A stretch of DNA of 64,000 bases from G051903925 sp051903925 (GTDB lineage Bacteria; Pseudomonadota; Alphaproteobacteria; Zavarziniales; Zavarziniaceae). The stretch covers positions 124,001 to 188,000 of the forward strand of contig NZ_CP173678.1 of the NCBI RefSeq assembly GCF_051903925.1. Reading direction: 5' to 3'. Shown here piece by piece: positions 26,992 through 35,915 of the stretch. Numbering within the stretch: position 1 is the stretch's first letter; each line of letters starts with the position of its first letter. The translations under genes were made by a program, and so were the position numbers. Below the pieces are notes generated by a model. That model was given only the letters and a program-made list of their open reading frames with translations, ran no database searches and was not told the DNA's origin.

Positions 26992-27654
26992 CTAGCGGGC
27001 TGCCCCGCGCCCCTCGGGCGGCACGGTGCGCAGCGTCCACACGACGATGTCGCGCAGGACGGGGCCCAGAGCATCGTCGAACGAGCGGATGATGGTGGGC
27101 ATGTCGGTGCCGGTCGCCTGGACCACGCTCTCGAAGGTGCGGGACGCGACGATGGTCAGTTCCGGCTGCTTCACCAGCTTGACGTTGATCCGGACCACGA
27201 TGCGCGGCGGCGCGTTCTCTCCCGCCGAATAGTCGGCCTGGAACTCCCGCAGGTCCGAGATCAGGTTGAAGTCGCTGTCCAGGCCGATCGCCTGGCGGCC
27301 GACGCCCACGATCCGGTCCGTGTTCTCGAACGATTCGACCAGCAGGGACTGGATCATCTTGGGCGCGCGGTCGATCCAGCGCACGCCCGCGAAGTATTTC
27401 AGCTCGGTGGAGCTGGGCTGCAGCGCGATCTGGTCGGTGTCGGTCCCGCGCGGCGCCGTTGGCGGTTCCACCACCAGCTGCCATTCCGCCGTCGGCAGGC
27501 CCGAGGGGAAGGTGCTTTTCGGCGTGAGCGTGTAGAGCGACGGAGCCGGCCCGGAGACACCCGGCAACAGGTTGCCGCAGGCAGACAGGCCAAGGCCGAA
27601 GGCGGCGGCGAGGACGCAGGCAGCCAGGCGACGGGGGAAGAGGGTGCTGCTCAT
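26992..27654 (-). CDS. ABC-transport auxiliary lipoprotein (PqiC/MCE-associated type)
   Basis: The 220-residue lipoprotein has a signal peptide ending in LSAC, with C26 as the acylated residue. The mature protein matches the ABC_trans_aux domain (PF03886): SLYTLTPKSTFP near the start, then the conserved region with YFAGVRWIDRAPKMIQSLLV. Such proteins sit in the outer membrane and dock the MCE protein of phospholipid transporters. Its start overlaps the last four bases of the mlaD-like gene (ATGA), so translation is coupled. Confidence 0.88.
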   Translation of the reverse strand: MSSTLFPRRLAACVLAAAFGLGLSACGNLLPGVSGPAPSLYTLTPKSTFPSGLPTAEWQLVVEPPTAPRGTDTDQIALQPSSTELKYFAGVRWIDRAPKMIQSLLVESFENTDRIVGVGRQAIGLDSDFNLISDLREFQADYSAGENAPPRIVVRINVKLVKQPELTIVASRTFESVVQATGTDMPTIIRSFDDALGPVLRDIVVWTLRTVPPEGRGAAR

Positions 27655-28616
27655 CGCGCCTGGAACTCCGGTCGATCATTGCCGAAGAAGAAGCGCGCCG
27701 GATCGTTCTCCAGGCGCGAGGCGACCCGCTCCATGGTGGAGACGAGCTGGCGCGCCTCGTTGATGAAGCGGGCGAACTGGTCCAGCCCGCTGACGGTGAA
27801 GGTCTTCAGCCCATCGCGATTGTCGGCGATCAGGGCGCTGGCCCCCTGGGCCAGGCGGCCGAAATCGCGCGTGGTGGCGCTGGCATCGCGCAGCAGGGTG
27901 CTGAACTCGCCGTCGATCTTGCGACTGATCAGGTCGAGCGCGTCCTCGATCGAGCGGATCAGGCGGGAGGCCCGCTGCGTTGCCTGGGCCAGGTCGCGGG
28001 TCGCGGCATCCGCGTTCTCGATGATGCGCGCGAACTCGTCGGACTTGGACGCGACCGTTTCCGACACCTTGGCGACGCTGGCCAGCGTGGTGCTGACCGA
28101 ACGCACGTTCTCGTCGCTGATCACGGTGTTGATGCGGTCCAGCACTTCGTTCGCACGGCGGATCAGTTCGGGCGCGCCGGTGATCACCTGTTCCAGGGTC
28201 GACGGCTTGGAAACGATCTCGGCCATGCCGCCATCAGGTCCCGCCTCCAGCAGGGGGCTGGAGCCGCTGCCGCTGGAGATCTGGACGAACGAGACGCCGG
28301 TAATCCCCTGGGGCTGCAACTGGGCCACTGAATCCTGGCGGATCGGCGTCTGGGCATCGACGGAGATCACGACCTGGACCCGGTTGGGGCTTTGGCGGTC
28401 CAGCGTGATGTCGACCACGTTGCCGACCGGCACGCCGTTGTAGCGCACCTCGCTCGACCGGGTCAGGCCGTCGACCGCGCCATAGAAATAGATCTGGTAG
28501 CGGGTCGTCGCGTCCCGTGACGAGGTTCCGGCCAGCCACAGCACGAAGACGAAGCTGCCGGCGATCAGCGCCAGCGTGAACGCCCCGATCAGCAGGTGGT
28601 GCGCACGTGTTTCCAT
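27651..28616 (-). CDS. MlaD-family MCE protein, lipid-transport substrate-binding subunit
   Basis: The 321-residue protein has an N-terminal membrane anchor (LLIGAFTLALIAGSFVFVLW), then the MCE domain with YFYGAVDGLTRSSEVRYNGV and GVPVGNVVDITLD (about 40-130). A long helical C-terminal part with coiled-coil character follows (about 170-300). In related systems MCE rings form a periplasmic tunnel for lipids between the membranes. It sits between the ATPase and the auxiliary lipoprotein, completing the transporter set. Confidence 0.92.
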   Translation of the reverse strand: METRAHHLLIGAFTLALIAGSFVFVLWLAGTSSRDATTRYQIYFYGAVDGLTRSSEVRYNGVPVGNVVDITLDRQSPNRVQVVISVDAQTPIRQDSVAQLQPQGITGVSFVQISSGSGSSPLLEAGPDGGMAEIVSKPSTLEQVITGAPELIRRANEVLDRINTVISDENVRSVSTTLASVAKVSETVASKSDEFARIIENADAATRDLAQATQRASRLIRSIEDALDLISRKIDGEFSTLLRDASATTRDFGRLAQGASALIADNRDGLKTFTVSGLDQFARFINEARQLVSTMERVASRLENDPARFFFGNDRPEFQAR

Positions 28617-28620
28617 GGGC

Positions 28621-29469
28621 CTACTCCCTGCCTTGGCCGGCGGCCGCTGCGCTGCGGTCCTGCGATTGGCTGTCCTGTATGGTCCTGTCCTGTACGGTCC
28701 TGTCCTGGGCGTCCCGGGCAGCCCGGCCGCGCGGCCCGTGGAAGTACTCGACGATCCAGGGATCGGGATTGTCCAGCAACTCTGCCATGGGGGCCACGGC
28801 GATCACCTGCTTGCGCGCCAGCACGGCGATGCGGTCGCAGATCGTGGCAAGGCTGTCCAGGTCGTGCGTGATCATGACGACGGTAATTCCCATCGTGCGG
28901 TGCAGGTCCAGGATCAGCTTGTCGAACGCCGCAGCGCCGATCGGGTCCAGGCCGGCCGTGGGCTCGTCCAGGAACAGGATCTCCGGGTCAAGCGCCAGGG
29001 CGCGCGCCAGGCCCGCGCGCTTCTTCATGCCGCCGGACAGCGAGGATGGCAGCTTTGGCCCTGCATCGGGTGGCAGGCCGACCATGCCGATCTTCAGCGC
29101 CGCCAACTGGTCCATCAGGCCCTGCGACAGGTCCAGATGCTCGCGCATCGGCACCTGGACGTTCTGCGCGACGGAGAGCGAGGTGAACAGCGCGCCCGAC
29201 TGGAACAGCACGCCCCAGCGCGATTCCAGCCGGCGCAGCGCCACGTCGTCCAGCTCGTCGACATTCTGCCCCAGGACCTCGATCGTCCCGGCATAGGGGC
29301 GGACCAGGCCGATGATCGTGCGCATGAGGACCGACTTGCCGGTGCCGGAGCCGCCGACCACACCCAGGATCTCGCCCCGGCGGATGTCCAGGTTCAGGCC
29401 CTGGTGAATCACCGCCGGTCCGAACCGGGTCTCCAGCCCGCGCACACGAATGACGTAGTCCTCGCTCAT
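28621..29469 (-). CDS. MlaF-type ATPase of the lipid ABC transporter
   Basis: The 282-residue ATP-binding subunit has Walker A GGSGTGKS (39-46), signature LSGGMKKRAGLARAL, and Walker B EILFLDEPTAGLDP, with the H-loop in ITHDLDSL. The MKKR form after LSGG is characteristic of MlaF/Ttg2A. Unusually, the C-terminal tail (about 250-282) is built from short repeats of QDRTVQDRTIQDSQ-like units, encoded by tandem TGTCCTGTA/TCCTGT strings around 28670-28715. This tail is not part of the usual MlaF fold. The ATG at 29469 begins the conserved domain. Confidence 0.94.
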   Translation of the reverse strand: MSEDYVIRVRGLETRFGPAVIHQGLNLDIRRGEILGVVGGSGTGKSVLMRTIIGLVRPYAGTIEVLGQNVDELDDVALRRLESRWGVLFQSGALFTSLSVAQNVQVPMREHLDLSQGLMDQLAALKIGMVGLPPDAGPKLPSSLSGGMKKRAGLARALALDPEILFLDEPTAGLDPIGAAAFDKLILDLHRTMGITVVMITHDLDSLATICDRIAVLARKQVIAVAPMAELLDNPDPWIVEYFHGPRGRAARDAQDRTVQDRTIQDSQSQDRSAAAAGQGRE

Positions 29470-29492
29470 GATTGCCTGTTCCGCGCCCGGCC

Positions 29493-30644
29493 TCAGATAC
29501 CGATCTGCGCGAAGAAGATCGAGAAGAAGGCGTCCAGGACCAGGACCAGGAAGATCCCCTCCACCACCGACTTGGTCGTCTGCGCCCCCAGGCTCTCGGC
29601 GCTGGCCTCGACCTTCAGGCCCTCGAAGCAGCCGATCAGGGCGATCACCGCGCCGAAGAAGGGGGCCTTGATCAGGCCTACCATCACCGTCCAGAAATCG
29701 GCGGCGTTGGCCACCCGCTCGATAAAGGCGGCGGGCGGGATGCCCAGGGCCAGCCAGCACATCAGGCCGCCGCCCAGCAGCCCCGCCAGGTCGGCCAGGA
29801 AGGCCAGGCCCGGCATCATGATCAGCAGCGCGATCAGCCGCGGCAGGACCAGCAACTCCACCGGGTCCAGGCCCAGCGTGCGGATCGCGTCCACCTCCTC
29901 GTTCAGCTTCATCGAGCCGATCTGCGCGGTGAAGGCCGAGCCGGAGCGCCCGGCGACCACGATCGCCGCCAACAGGATGCCGATCTCGCGCAGGGTCGAG
30001 ATCGTGACCAGGTTCACCACGAAGACATCGGCCCCGAAGCGCCGCAACTGGTCAGCACCCTGGTACGCCAGGACGATGCCGATCAGGAACGAGATCAGGG
30101 CGACGATCGGCACCGCGTTGAGGCCGACCTGCTCCATCTGCGCCACGATCGAGGTGACGCGCAGGCGCCGCGGATCGCGCAACACGTTGAACAGGCTGGC
30201 CAGGACCAGCCCCAGGAAGGCCACCAGGTCGCGCCCGTTGGTGCCCGCGTTCGCCATGGTGCGGCCGACCCGCAGCACCACCTCCACCAGCGTATTCTCG
30301 GTGCGCGGCGGCTTCTGTCCACCCTGTGCGGTACTCGCCTCGACCTGCTCCAGCAGCACGCGGGAGGCATCGCTTTCGCCCGACAGGGCGGCCCCCTGGC
30401 CCCAGCGCGCCAGCGTGCGGTGGATCAACCAGGCCCCGGCAGTGTCCAGCCGCTGGATCCCGGAAATATCGAAGTGCAGCTGTTCCCCCCGCCCGGGCTT
30501 CAGGGCGTCCAGGTCGGGATCCAGCAGGCCGACGGTCGAGAATGTCCAGTCGCCGGCCGCGTGGAGCATGAGCCTGCCCCCCGACCGGTCAATGTCCAGA
30601 AGCAGCGGACCCCTCCCGCGGCGGGCCTCAGGACGTTGCGGCAC
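29493..30644 (-). CDS. STAS-MlaE fusion permease of the lipid ABC transporter
   Basis: The 383-residue permease has an N-terminal soluble STAS-like domain (about 12-105, LLLDIDRSGG, LHFDISGIQRLDTAGAW). This is followed by the MlaE membrane domain with LNAVPIVALISFLIGIVLAY, VVAGRSGSAFTAQIGSMKLN and EEVDAIRTLGLDP. In E. coli the STAS protein MlaB is separate; here it is fused to MlaE. The GTG start at 30644 overlaps the upstream DUF2336 gene by 17 bases. It acts in the inner membrane with the MlaF-type ATPase. Confidence 0.92.
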   Translation of the reverse strand: MPQRPEARRGRGPLLLDIDRSGGRLMLHAAGDWTFSTVGLLDPDLDALKPGRGEQLHFDISGIQRLDTAGAWLIHRTLARWGQGAALSGESDASRVLLEQVEASTAQGGQKPPRTENTLVEVVLRVGRTMANAGTNGRDLVAFLGLVLASLFNVLRDPRRLRVTSIVAQMEQVGLNAVPIVALISFLIGIVLAYQGADQLRRFGADVFVVNLVTISTLREIGILLAAIVVAGRSGSAFTAQIGSMKLNEEVDAIRTLGLDPVELLVLPRLIALLIMMPGLAFLADLAGLLGGGLMCWLALGIPPAAFIERVANAADFWTVMVGLIKAPFFGAVIALIGCFEGLKVEASAESLGAQTTKSVVEGIFLVLVLDAFFSIFFAQIGI

Positions 30645-31782
30645 GGCCTGCCGTCGCCTGGCCGGGGGATCCCGATCCCAGCTTGGCGATCAGGTAGTCG
30701 ATGTTGGTGCCGTCGTAGCCGCTCTCGAAATTCGTCACCACGCGTTCGATCATCAGGGCGCGGAAGTGCTCGCGGTCGGCGTCGCCGCCGGGCAGCATCT
30801 CGGTCTCCTGCGCCACGCGGATTGCCGTGGTGACCAGGGGGAACAGCGATTCCGGCATGTTGCAGCGGTCGTAAAGCGCCTTCAGACCCCGCCCCCCACG
30901 GTCGTGGATCAGGCGATAAGCGCTGGCCACGGGAATGTTGGACAACCGCGCCAGCGCCGTCTCGAAGAAGTTGGTGTCGCCCGTGCACAGCGCCCGCACG
31001 ATCAGCGTGGGCGTCAGGCGACCATTGCGGAACAGTTCGCCGACCAGTTCGGCGACGTCCAGCCGGCTGGCGCTGGAGAGCAGGGCCGCCGTCGCGCGCT
31101 CCCGGCTTTGCAACAGCAGATCGGCCGCGACATCGGGCGACAATTCGTGGTGCGTCACCAGGTGCTCGCGCAGGCGTTCGCTGACCAGGCCGACCAGGCG
31201 CTCGGCAATCACCAGGGGCAGGACCTGGCGGCGGGCCATGGGCTCGTTCACGCGGGGGCTGGAGCCGAACTCGTCCAGCACCTTGGACATCGTCTCGGGC
31301 CGCAGGTCGGCGCCCTCGTTGGCGACCAGCGTCGCCACGACTTCCTCGTTGTGGGTATCGGCCAGGGCATCGGCGACCACGGCCGAGACGACCTGGCGCC
31401 GGGCGACCGCGATCTGCCGCTCCTGCTTGTTGGTGGCGACGATCTCCAGCAGGTCCTCGTCCGACAGGACGCTGGAGGATTCGATGATGGGCAGCGCCAC
31501 CTCGTCCACGTCGCGTGCCAGCGACAGGGCGATGTCGTGCGGCAGCGCCACGCTGTCCTTCAGGCTGTCCGACAAGGCAGAGCGCACCGACACCGACACG
31601 TCGCGCGCCAGAGTGCGGAAGATGTCCTCGGCCAACGACTTCTCGCGACCGGCCAGACCGCCGCCGGAAAAGTGCCGGCCCAGCTTCGACACGGTAATCC
31701 GGCGGTTCTCGGCCGACGGGTCCGCCATCAGCCGGGCCAGGTCGGACGCATCAAGGGCGACTTTTTCTGCCACTGCGCTCAC
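30628..31782 (-). CDS. DUF2336 family protein
   Basis: This protein of about 384 residues has the DUF2336 layout: an N-terminal repeat region (DLARLMADPSAENRRITVSKL) and successive helical HEAT-like segments such as SVRSALSDSLKDSVALPHDI and LVTHHELSPDVAADLLLQS. The family is restricted mainly to alphaproteobacteria, and no reaction is known. No ATG opens the conserved part; GTG at 31782 and GTG at 31773 are both possible, and neither has a strong ribosome site. The end overlaps the STAS-MlaE gene by 17 bases, so it is co-translated with the transporter. Confidence 0.83.
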   Translation of the reverse strand: MSAVAEKVALDASDLARLMADPSAENRRITVSKLGRHFSGGGLAGREKSLAEDIFRTLARDVSVSVRSALSDSLKDSVALPHDIALSLARDVDEVALPIIESSSVLSDEDLLEIVATNKQERQIAVARRQVVSAVVADALADTHNEEVVATLVANEGADLRPETMSKVLDEFGSSPRVNEPMARRQVLPLVIAERLVGLVSERLREHLVTHHELSPDVAADLLLQSRERATAALLSSASRLDVAELVGELFRNGRLTPTLIVRALCTGDTNFFETALARLSNIPVASAYRLIHDRGGRGLKALYDRCNMPESLFPLVTTAIRVAQETEMLPGGDADREHFRALMIERVVTNFESGYDGTNIDYLIAKLGSGSPGQATAGRAATS

Positions 31783-32029
31783 CAACGTACAGACGTCCAA
31801 GCCTAGCACAGGACGCGGGGATCGTCCCGAATCCGATTGCAGCCGCTGGATCCTGCCCGCTTCGGCAGGTGCGGCGAAGGGCGGCGCGGCGCGGAACCAC
31901 GGCGACAGGGGCCGTACTTCCCGCTGGAATGCGGCCTGCCCGAAGGCGCCGGGCGCCCATCGTGGCCCGGCCTTGCGGTGCGGTTGCGTACACCAGTCAG
32001 CATTCTTCATCAGCAAGGACGTCCGGGAC

Positions 32030-32425
32030 ATGCCACGCCTTCTTCCTGCCCTGGCTATCAGCAGCCTTTCGATCGCGACCCTGGCGCTTGGCGCCCTGGC
32101 CAGCCCGGCGCTGGCCGCCGGCGACCCCGTCAAGGGCGAGCAGGTCTTCAAGCGCTGCATGACCTGCCACACCACGGCGCAAGGGGCGCCCAACAAGGTC
32201 GGACCCAACCTGTTCGGCGTGGTCGGCGCCCAGGCCGGGCATGTGGAGGGCTTCCGCTATTCGGATGCCATGAAGGGTTCGGGCCTGACCTGGGACGAGG
32301 CGACGCTGGACGCCTACCTGACCAAGCCCAGGGAATTGATCCCCGGCAACAAGATGGCCTTTGTCGGCCTGCCCAAGGAACAGGACCGCGCGGACGTCAT
32401 CGCCTATCTGTCCACGCTGAAATAA
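32030..32425 (+). CDS. class I c-type cytochrome
   Basis: The 131-residue protein has a Sec signal peptide (about 1-30, ending ASPALAAG). The heme-binding motif is KRCMTCH (C43, C46, H47), and M109 in GNKMAFVG is the probable axial ligand. The sequence GEQVFKRCMTCH...GPNLFGVVG is typical of mitochondrial-like cytochrome c/c2. It probably shuttles electrons in the periplasm to a terminal oxidase. It stands alone, divergent from the DUF2336 gene across a 247-base spacer. Confidence 0.93.
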   Translation: MPRLLPALAISSLSIATLALGALASPALAAGDPVKGEQVFKRCMTCHTTAQGAPNKVGPNLFGVVGAQAGHVEGFRYSDAMKGSGLTWDEATLDAYLTKPRELIPGNKMAFVGLPKEQDRADVIAYLSTLK

Positions 32426-32530
32426 GCCGTCCACGGATATATCAATCTAATCCCGCATTGTGGGAAATCTGGACTCGTCTCCCACGTTATGGTTTCCTGT
32501 CGACAGACAGCTTCTTGTCGGGAGGATGAC

Positions 32531-32662
32531 GTGCGGAACGCAGCACAGACGTCGGGCCTGCACGGCCCGGCCACCCTGCCCAGCCGGCGAACAATCCTGC
32601 TGGGCAGCGCCGCCCTGGTCGCCGTTTCCTGGGCCGCCGTGATCGGCAGCATGATCGCCTGA
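32531..32662 (+). CDS. 43-residue single-helix membrane protein (candidate)
   Basis: A GTG at 32531 with GGAGG (32520-32524) six bases upstream opens 43 codons. The product has a polar start with RNAAQTSGLHGPATLPSRR, then TILLGSAALVAVSWAAVIGSM, a single hydrophobic helix. The SRRTILLG string resembles a twin-arginine leader but is too short for export of a folded domain. Ribosome site and hydrophobic profile support a real small protein; homology was not recognised. It follows the cytochrome c gene by 105 bases. Confidence 0.45.
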   Translation: MRNAAQTSGLHGPATLPSRRTILLGSAALVAVSWAAVIGSMIA

Positions 32663-32708
32663 CCTGGGCCGCGCAGGCCGGTCCTGGGCGCCAGGTCCTG
32701 AGCGCCCC

Positions 32709-33611
32709 TCAGTCCGTGCCGGCCTGCAGGGCTTTGACGCGCTGGCGGCTGAGGCGGATCAGGTTGATGGCGGCGTCCGGCGTGCGCCACCCGGAATGGG
32801 AGGCGATCACCACGTTCTCGAAGCGGGTGATGGGATCGTCCTGCGGCAGCGGCTCCTTGTGGAACACATCCAGTCCCGCGGCACCGATCGTGCCGTCGGC
32901 CAGCGCGTCCAGCAGGGCCTGTTCCTGGACCACGGCGGCGCGCGCGGTGTTCACGAAGAGGACGCCCTTCTTCAATCGGGCGAAGTGTTCCTTCGTCAGG
33001 AAGTTCTCGGTCTCAGCCGTCAGCAGCAGGTGGATCGACAGCACGTCGGCCGTCGACAGCACTGTGTCCAGGCTGGCCATGCGGGCATTGGGGTCCGTCG
33101 TCGCAGAGCGATTCCAGGCGATGACCTCCATCCCCAGGCCCCGGGCGATCCGCGCCGTCTCGCGGCCGATGCCGCCCAGCCCGACCAGGCCAAGCACCTT
33201 GCCCTCGAGCTGGACGCCGGCGGCGGGGGACCAGGTGCCGCGCCGCACCTCCCGATCCATCTGGGCGAGCCCCCGGGCGGCCGCGAACATCAGGGCGATG
33301 GTCTGCTCCGCGACGGCCCGGTTGCCATAGCCAGGGATGGTCCAGACCGTGATGCCCAGGTCCTGCGCCGCCGCCATGTCGACGAAGCTGGCGGCCCCGG
33401 TGCCCAGGAACACGAAGTGCTTCAGGTCGGGACAGGCCTTCAGCGTCTCGCGCGAGAACCAGGTGTGGTCGACGACCACGATCTGGTATCCGGCCAGCAG
33501 GCGGGGGATGTCCGCCTCGCCAAACGGGCTTTCGTTGACGTCGATCGGGGGATCGTCCGGGTCCTGCACGCTGGCCCAGAAGGGATCGCCATCAATCAGC
33601 AAGGCACGCAT
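32709..33611 (-). CDS. D-isomer-specific 2-hydroxyacid dehydrogenase
   Basis: The 300-residue NAD(P)-dependent dehydrogenase has the dinucleotide motif GLVGLGGIGRETARIARGLG in the middle. The catalytic triad of the family is recognisable as Arg in VNTARAA, Glu in DVFHKEPLP and His in SHSGWRT. It reduces a 2-keto acid, such as hydroxypyruvate or glyoxylate, or oxidises the matching D-hydroxy acid. The start at 33611 (MRALLIDGDPF) is conserved-looking. It is divergent from dgcN; the 282-base spacer shows no other gene. Confidence 0.9.
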   Translation of the reverse strand: MRALLIDGDPFWASVQDPDDPPIDVNESPFGEADIPRLLAGYQIVVVDHTWFSRETLKACPDLKHFVFLGTGAASFVDMAAAQDLGITVWTIPGYGNRAVAEQTIALMFAAARGLAQMDREVRRGTWSPAAGVQLEGKVLGLVGLGGIGRETARIARGLGMEVIAWNRSATTDPNARMASLDTVLSTADVLSIHLLLTAETENFLTKEHFARLKKGVLFVNTARAAVVQEQALLDALADGTIGAAGLDVFHKEPLPQDDPITRFENVVIASHSGWRTPDAAINLIRLSRQRVKALQAGTD

Positions 33612-33893
33612 CCGCTCAGCTCCTGTTCCGGCCGTGGACCCACCTGCGCCAGCGTGCCGTGCCTTGCGCGTCCAGGCCAGGGGCGCGCGGTCAAAGTGAG
33701 GTTCAGCGGCCAAGTCTTGCGGCGGCGCGGACGATTGTGCACTGCATTTTTGCGGTGCGACATCGGCCCGGGGATGGCTCCCCGGCGGCGCATCATGACC
33801 CCCTCCCCCGACCCCCGTCGATTGGACTAGAGTCGGGGGACGCCAACGCTCACCCACAGGCCCCCAGCACGGCCCACCCGGACGAAAGCGATC

Positions 33894-34901
33894 ATGGACA
33901 TCCAGCGCCCCTATCTCCTGTTCATCGGCGATGCCCGCGACGATCTGGCGGCAAAGACCGCGTCCGGGATCCTGGACTGGCGGCGCGACTGGTGCCTGGG
34001 CCAGTTCCGCCTGCCCGGCTGCAATGCGGACCTGAAGATTCCCGACCTGACCATCGCCCAGGCGCGGGAGAAGGGCGTGCGCACCCTGATCATCGGGGTG
34101 GCCAATGCGGGCGGCGTGATCCCGGACAACTGGACGACCACCATCGTCGAGGCGCTGGATGCCGGCATGGATGTCGCCAGCGGCCTGCATACCCAGCTGG
34201 GCAGCATTCCCGCCGTGGCCGAGGCGGCCCGGCGCAATGGCCGGCAGCTGTTCGACGTGCGCCACAACACGATGACCTTCGCCACGGGCAAGGGGACGAA
34301 GCGCCCGGGCAAGCGGGTCCTGACGGTCGGCACCGACTGCTCGGCGGGCAAGAAGTACACGGCCCTGGCGATCGAGGCCGAGTTGCTGAAGCGCGGGCTG
34401 AAGGCCGATTTCCGGGCGACCGGACAGACCGGCATCTTCATTTCCGGGCGCGGTGTCGCGGTCGATGCGGTGGTTGCCGACTTCATCTCCGGTGCGGCCG
34501 AATGGATCAGCCCGGCCAACGATCCCGATCACTGGGACGTGATCGAGGGGCAGGGCTCGCTCTTCCATGCCTCGTTCGCGGGCGTCAGCCTGGGCCTGCT
34601 GCACGGCTCGCAGCCCGACGCCATCGTGATGTGCCACGAGCCGACCCGCACCACCATGCGCGGCCTGCCCGACTCGACGATCCCCGACCTGCAGGCCTGC
34701 ATCGACGCCAACATCGCGATGGGCCGCCTGACCAACCCGGCGATCCATTGCGTGGGCGTTGCCGTCAACACCTCCAAGCTGGCGCCCGAGGCCGCGCTGG
34801 ACTATTGCGGGGGCGTCTCGCGCCGGCTCGGCCTGCCTTGCGTGGATCCCGTGGCCTGGGGCGTCGGTCCGATCGTGGACCGTCTTCTGGCGACCACCTG
34901 A
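33894..34901 (+). CDS. dgcN: D-glutamate N-acetyltransferase DgcN (DUF1611)
   Basis: The 335-residue DUF1611 protein has a phosphate-binding-loop-like motif GTDCSAGKKYT (146-156), which probably holds acetyl-CoA or a nucleotide, preceded by FDVRHNTMTFATGKG. The family includes DgcN, reported to acetylate D-glutamate so that it can be racemised. It overlaps dgcA by one base (TGATG), which strongly links the two. Older annotation calls this domain an NAD-dependent epimerase-like or P-loop protein. The DgcN assignment rests on the pairing with dgcA. Confidence 0.85.
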   Translation: MDIQRPYLLFIGDARDDLAAKTASGILDWRRDWCLGQFRLPGCNADLKIPDLTIAQAREKGVRTLIIGVANAGGVIPDNWTTTIVEALDAGMDVASGLHTQLGSIPAVAEAARRNGRQLFDVRHNTMTFATGKGTKRPGKRVLTVGTDCSAGKKYTALAIEAELLKRGLKADFRATGQTGIFISGRGVAVDAVVADFISGAAEWISPANDPDHWDVIEGQGSLFHASFAGVSLGLLHGSQPDAIVMCHEPTRTTMRGLPDSTIPDLQACIDANIAMGRLTNPAIHCVGVAVNTSKLAPEAALDYCGGVSRRLGLPCVDPVAWGVGPIVDRLLATT

Positions 34902-35875
34902 TGGACCTGCGCGTCACGACCGAAAGCTGGCCCCTGGCCCAGGCCTTCCGCATCTCGCGCGGGGCCAAGACCAGCGCGGACGTGGTGGTCGCCAGCGTCA
35001 GCGACGGCACCCATGTAGGGCGCGGCGAATGCGTGCCCTACAAGCGCTATGGCGAATCGATCGAGGGCGTGGTCGCCGCGATCGAGGCCCTGGCGCCCCA
35101 CGTCGCCGACGGGCTGGATCCGATCGCGCTGCAGGGTGTGATGACGCCGGGCGCGGCGCGCAACGCGCTGGACTGCGCCTTGTGGGACCTGGCCGCCAAG
35201 CGCGCGGGCAAGCGCATCTGGGAGTTGCTGAACCAGCCGGCGCCCGAACCCGCGATGACCGCCTATACGCTCAGCCTGGACACGCCGGAGGCAATGGCCG
35301 CGGCCGCCCGGGCCGCACGCGACCGGCCGCTGCTGAAGCTGAAGCTGGGCGGCGACGGCGACATCGAGCGCGTGCGCGCCGTGCGGGAGGAGACGCAGGC
35401 CGCGCTGATCGTCGATGCCAACGAGGCCTGGAGCCCGGCCCAGGTCGAGGCCTTCACCCCCGCCATGGCGGAAGCCGGCGTGGTCCTGATCGAACAGCCT
35501 CTGCCCGCGGACGACGATGCCGCGCTGGAGGCGATCGAGAGCCCCGTCCTGCTGTGCGCGGACGAGTCGCTGCACGATCGCCACGACCTGGACCGCATCG
35601 CGCGGCGCTATGACGTGATCAACGTGAAGCTGGACAAGACCGGCGGCCTGACCGAGGCGCTGGCCCTGGTCAAGGCGGCGCAGGAGCGGGACCTGGGCCT
35701 GATGGTCGGCTGCATGGTGGGCACGTCGCTGGCCATGGCCCCGGCCATGCTGGTCGCCGTGCACGCCCGCTGGGTCGACCTGGACGGGCCGCTGCTGCTG
35801 GCCGCCGACCGCCAGCCCGGCCTGGCGTTCGAGGGCAGCATCATCCAGCCGCCGCCGGCGGCGCTCTGGGGCTGA
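34901..35875 (+). CDS. dgcA: N-acetyl-D-glutamate racemase DgcA (enolase superfamily)
   Basis: This 324-residue enolase-superfamily member is of the dipeptide-epimerase/MLE subgroup. Acid/base lysines are in KLKLG (K146/K148) and NVKLDKTGG (K243). The metal ligands are D172 (VDANEAW), E198 (LIEQPLP) and D221 (CADES). By itself it would be called a dipeptide (Ala-Glu) epimerase. Next to dgcN it fits DgcA, which converts N-acetyl-D-glutamate to the L form. Both readings share the same fold and motifs, so substrate assays would be needed to separate them. Confidence 0.85.
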   Translation: MDLRVTTESWPLAQAFRISRGAKTSADVVVASVSDGTHVGRGECVPYKRYGESIEGVVAAIEALAPHVADGLDPIALQGVMTPGAARNALDCALWDLAAKRAGKRIWELLNQPAPEPAMTAYTLSLDTPEAMAAAARAARDRPLLKLKLGGDGDIERVRAVREETQAALIVDANEAWSPAQVEAFTPAMAEAGVVLIEQPLPADDDAALEAIESPVLLCADESLHDRHDLDRIARRYDVINVKLDKTGGLTEALALVKAAQERDLGLMVGCMVGTSLAMAPAMLVAVHARWVDLDGPLLLAADRQPGLAFEGSIIQPPPAALWG

Positions 35876-35915
35876 GGACGGAACCGGCGCGGCGCAACCG
35901 CACTTCGGCTCCGTC

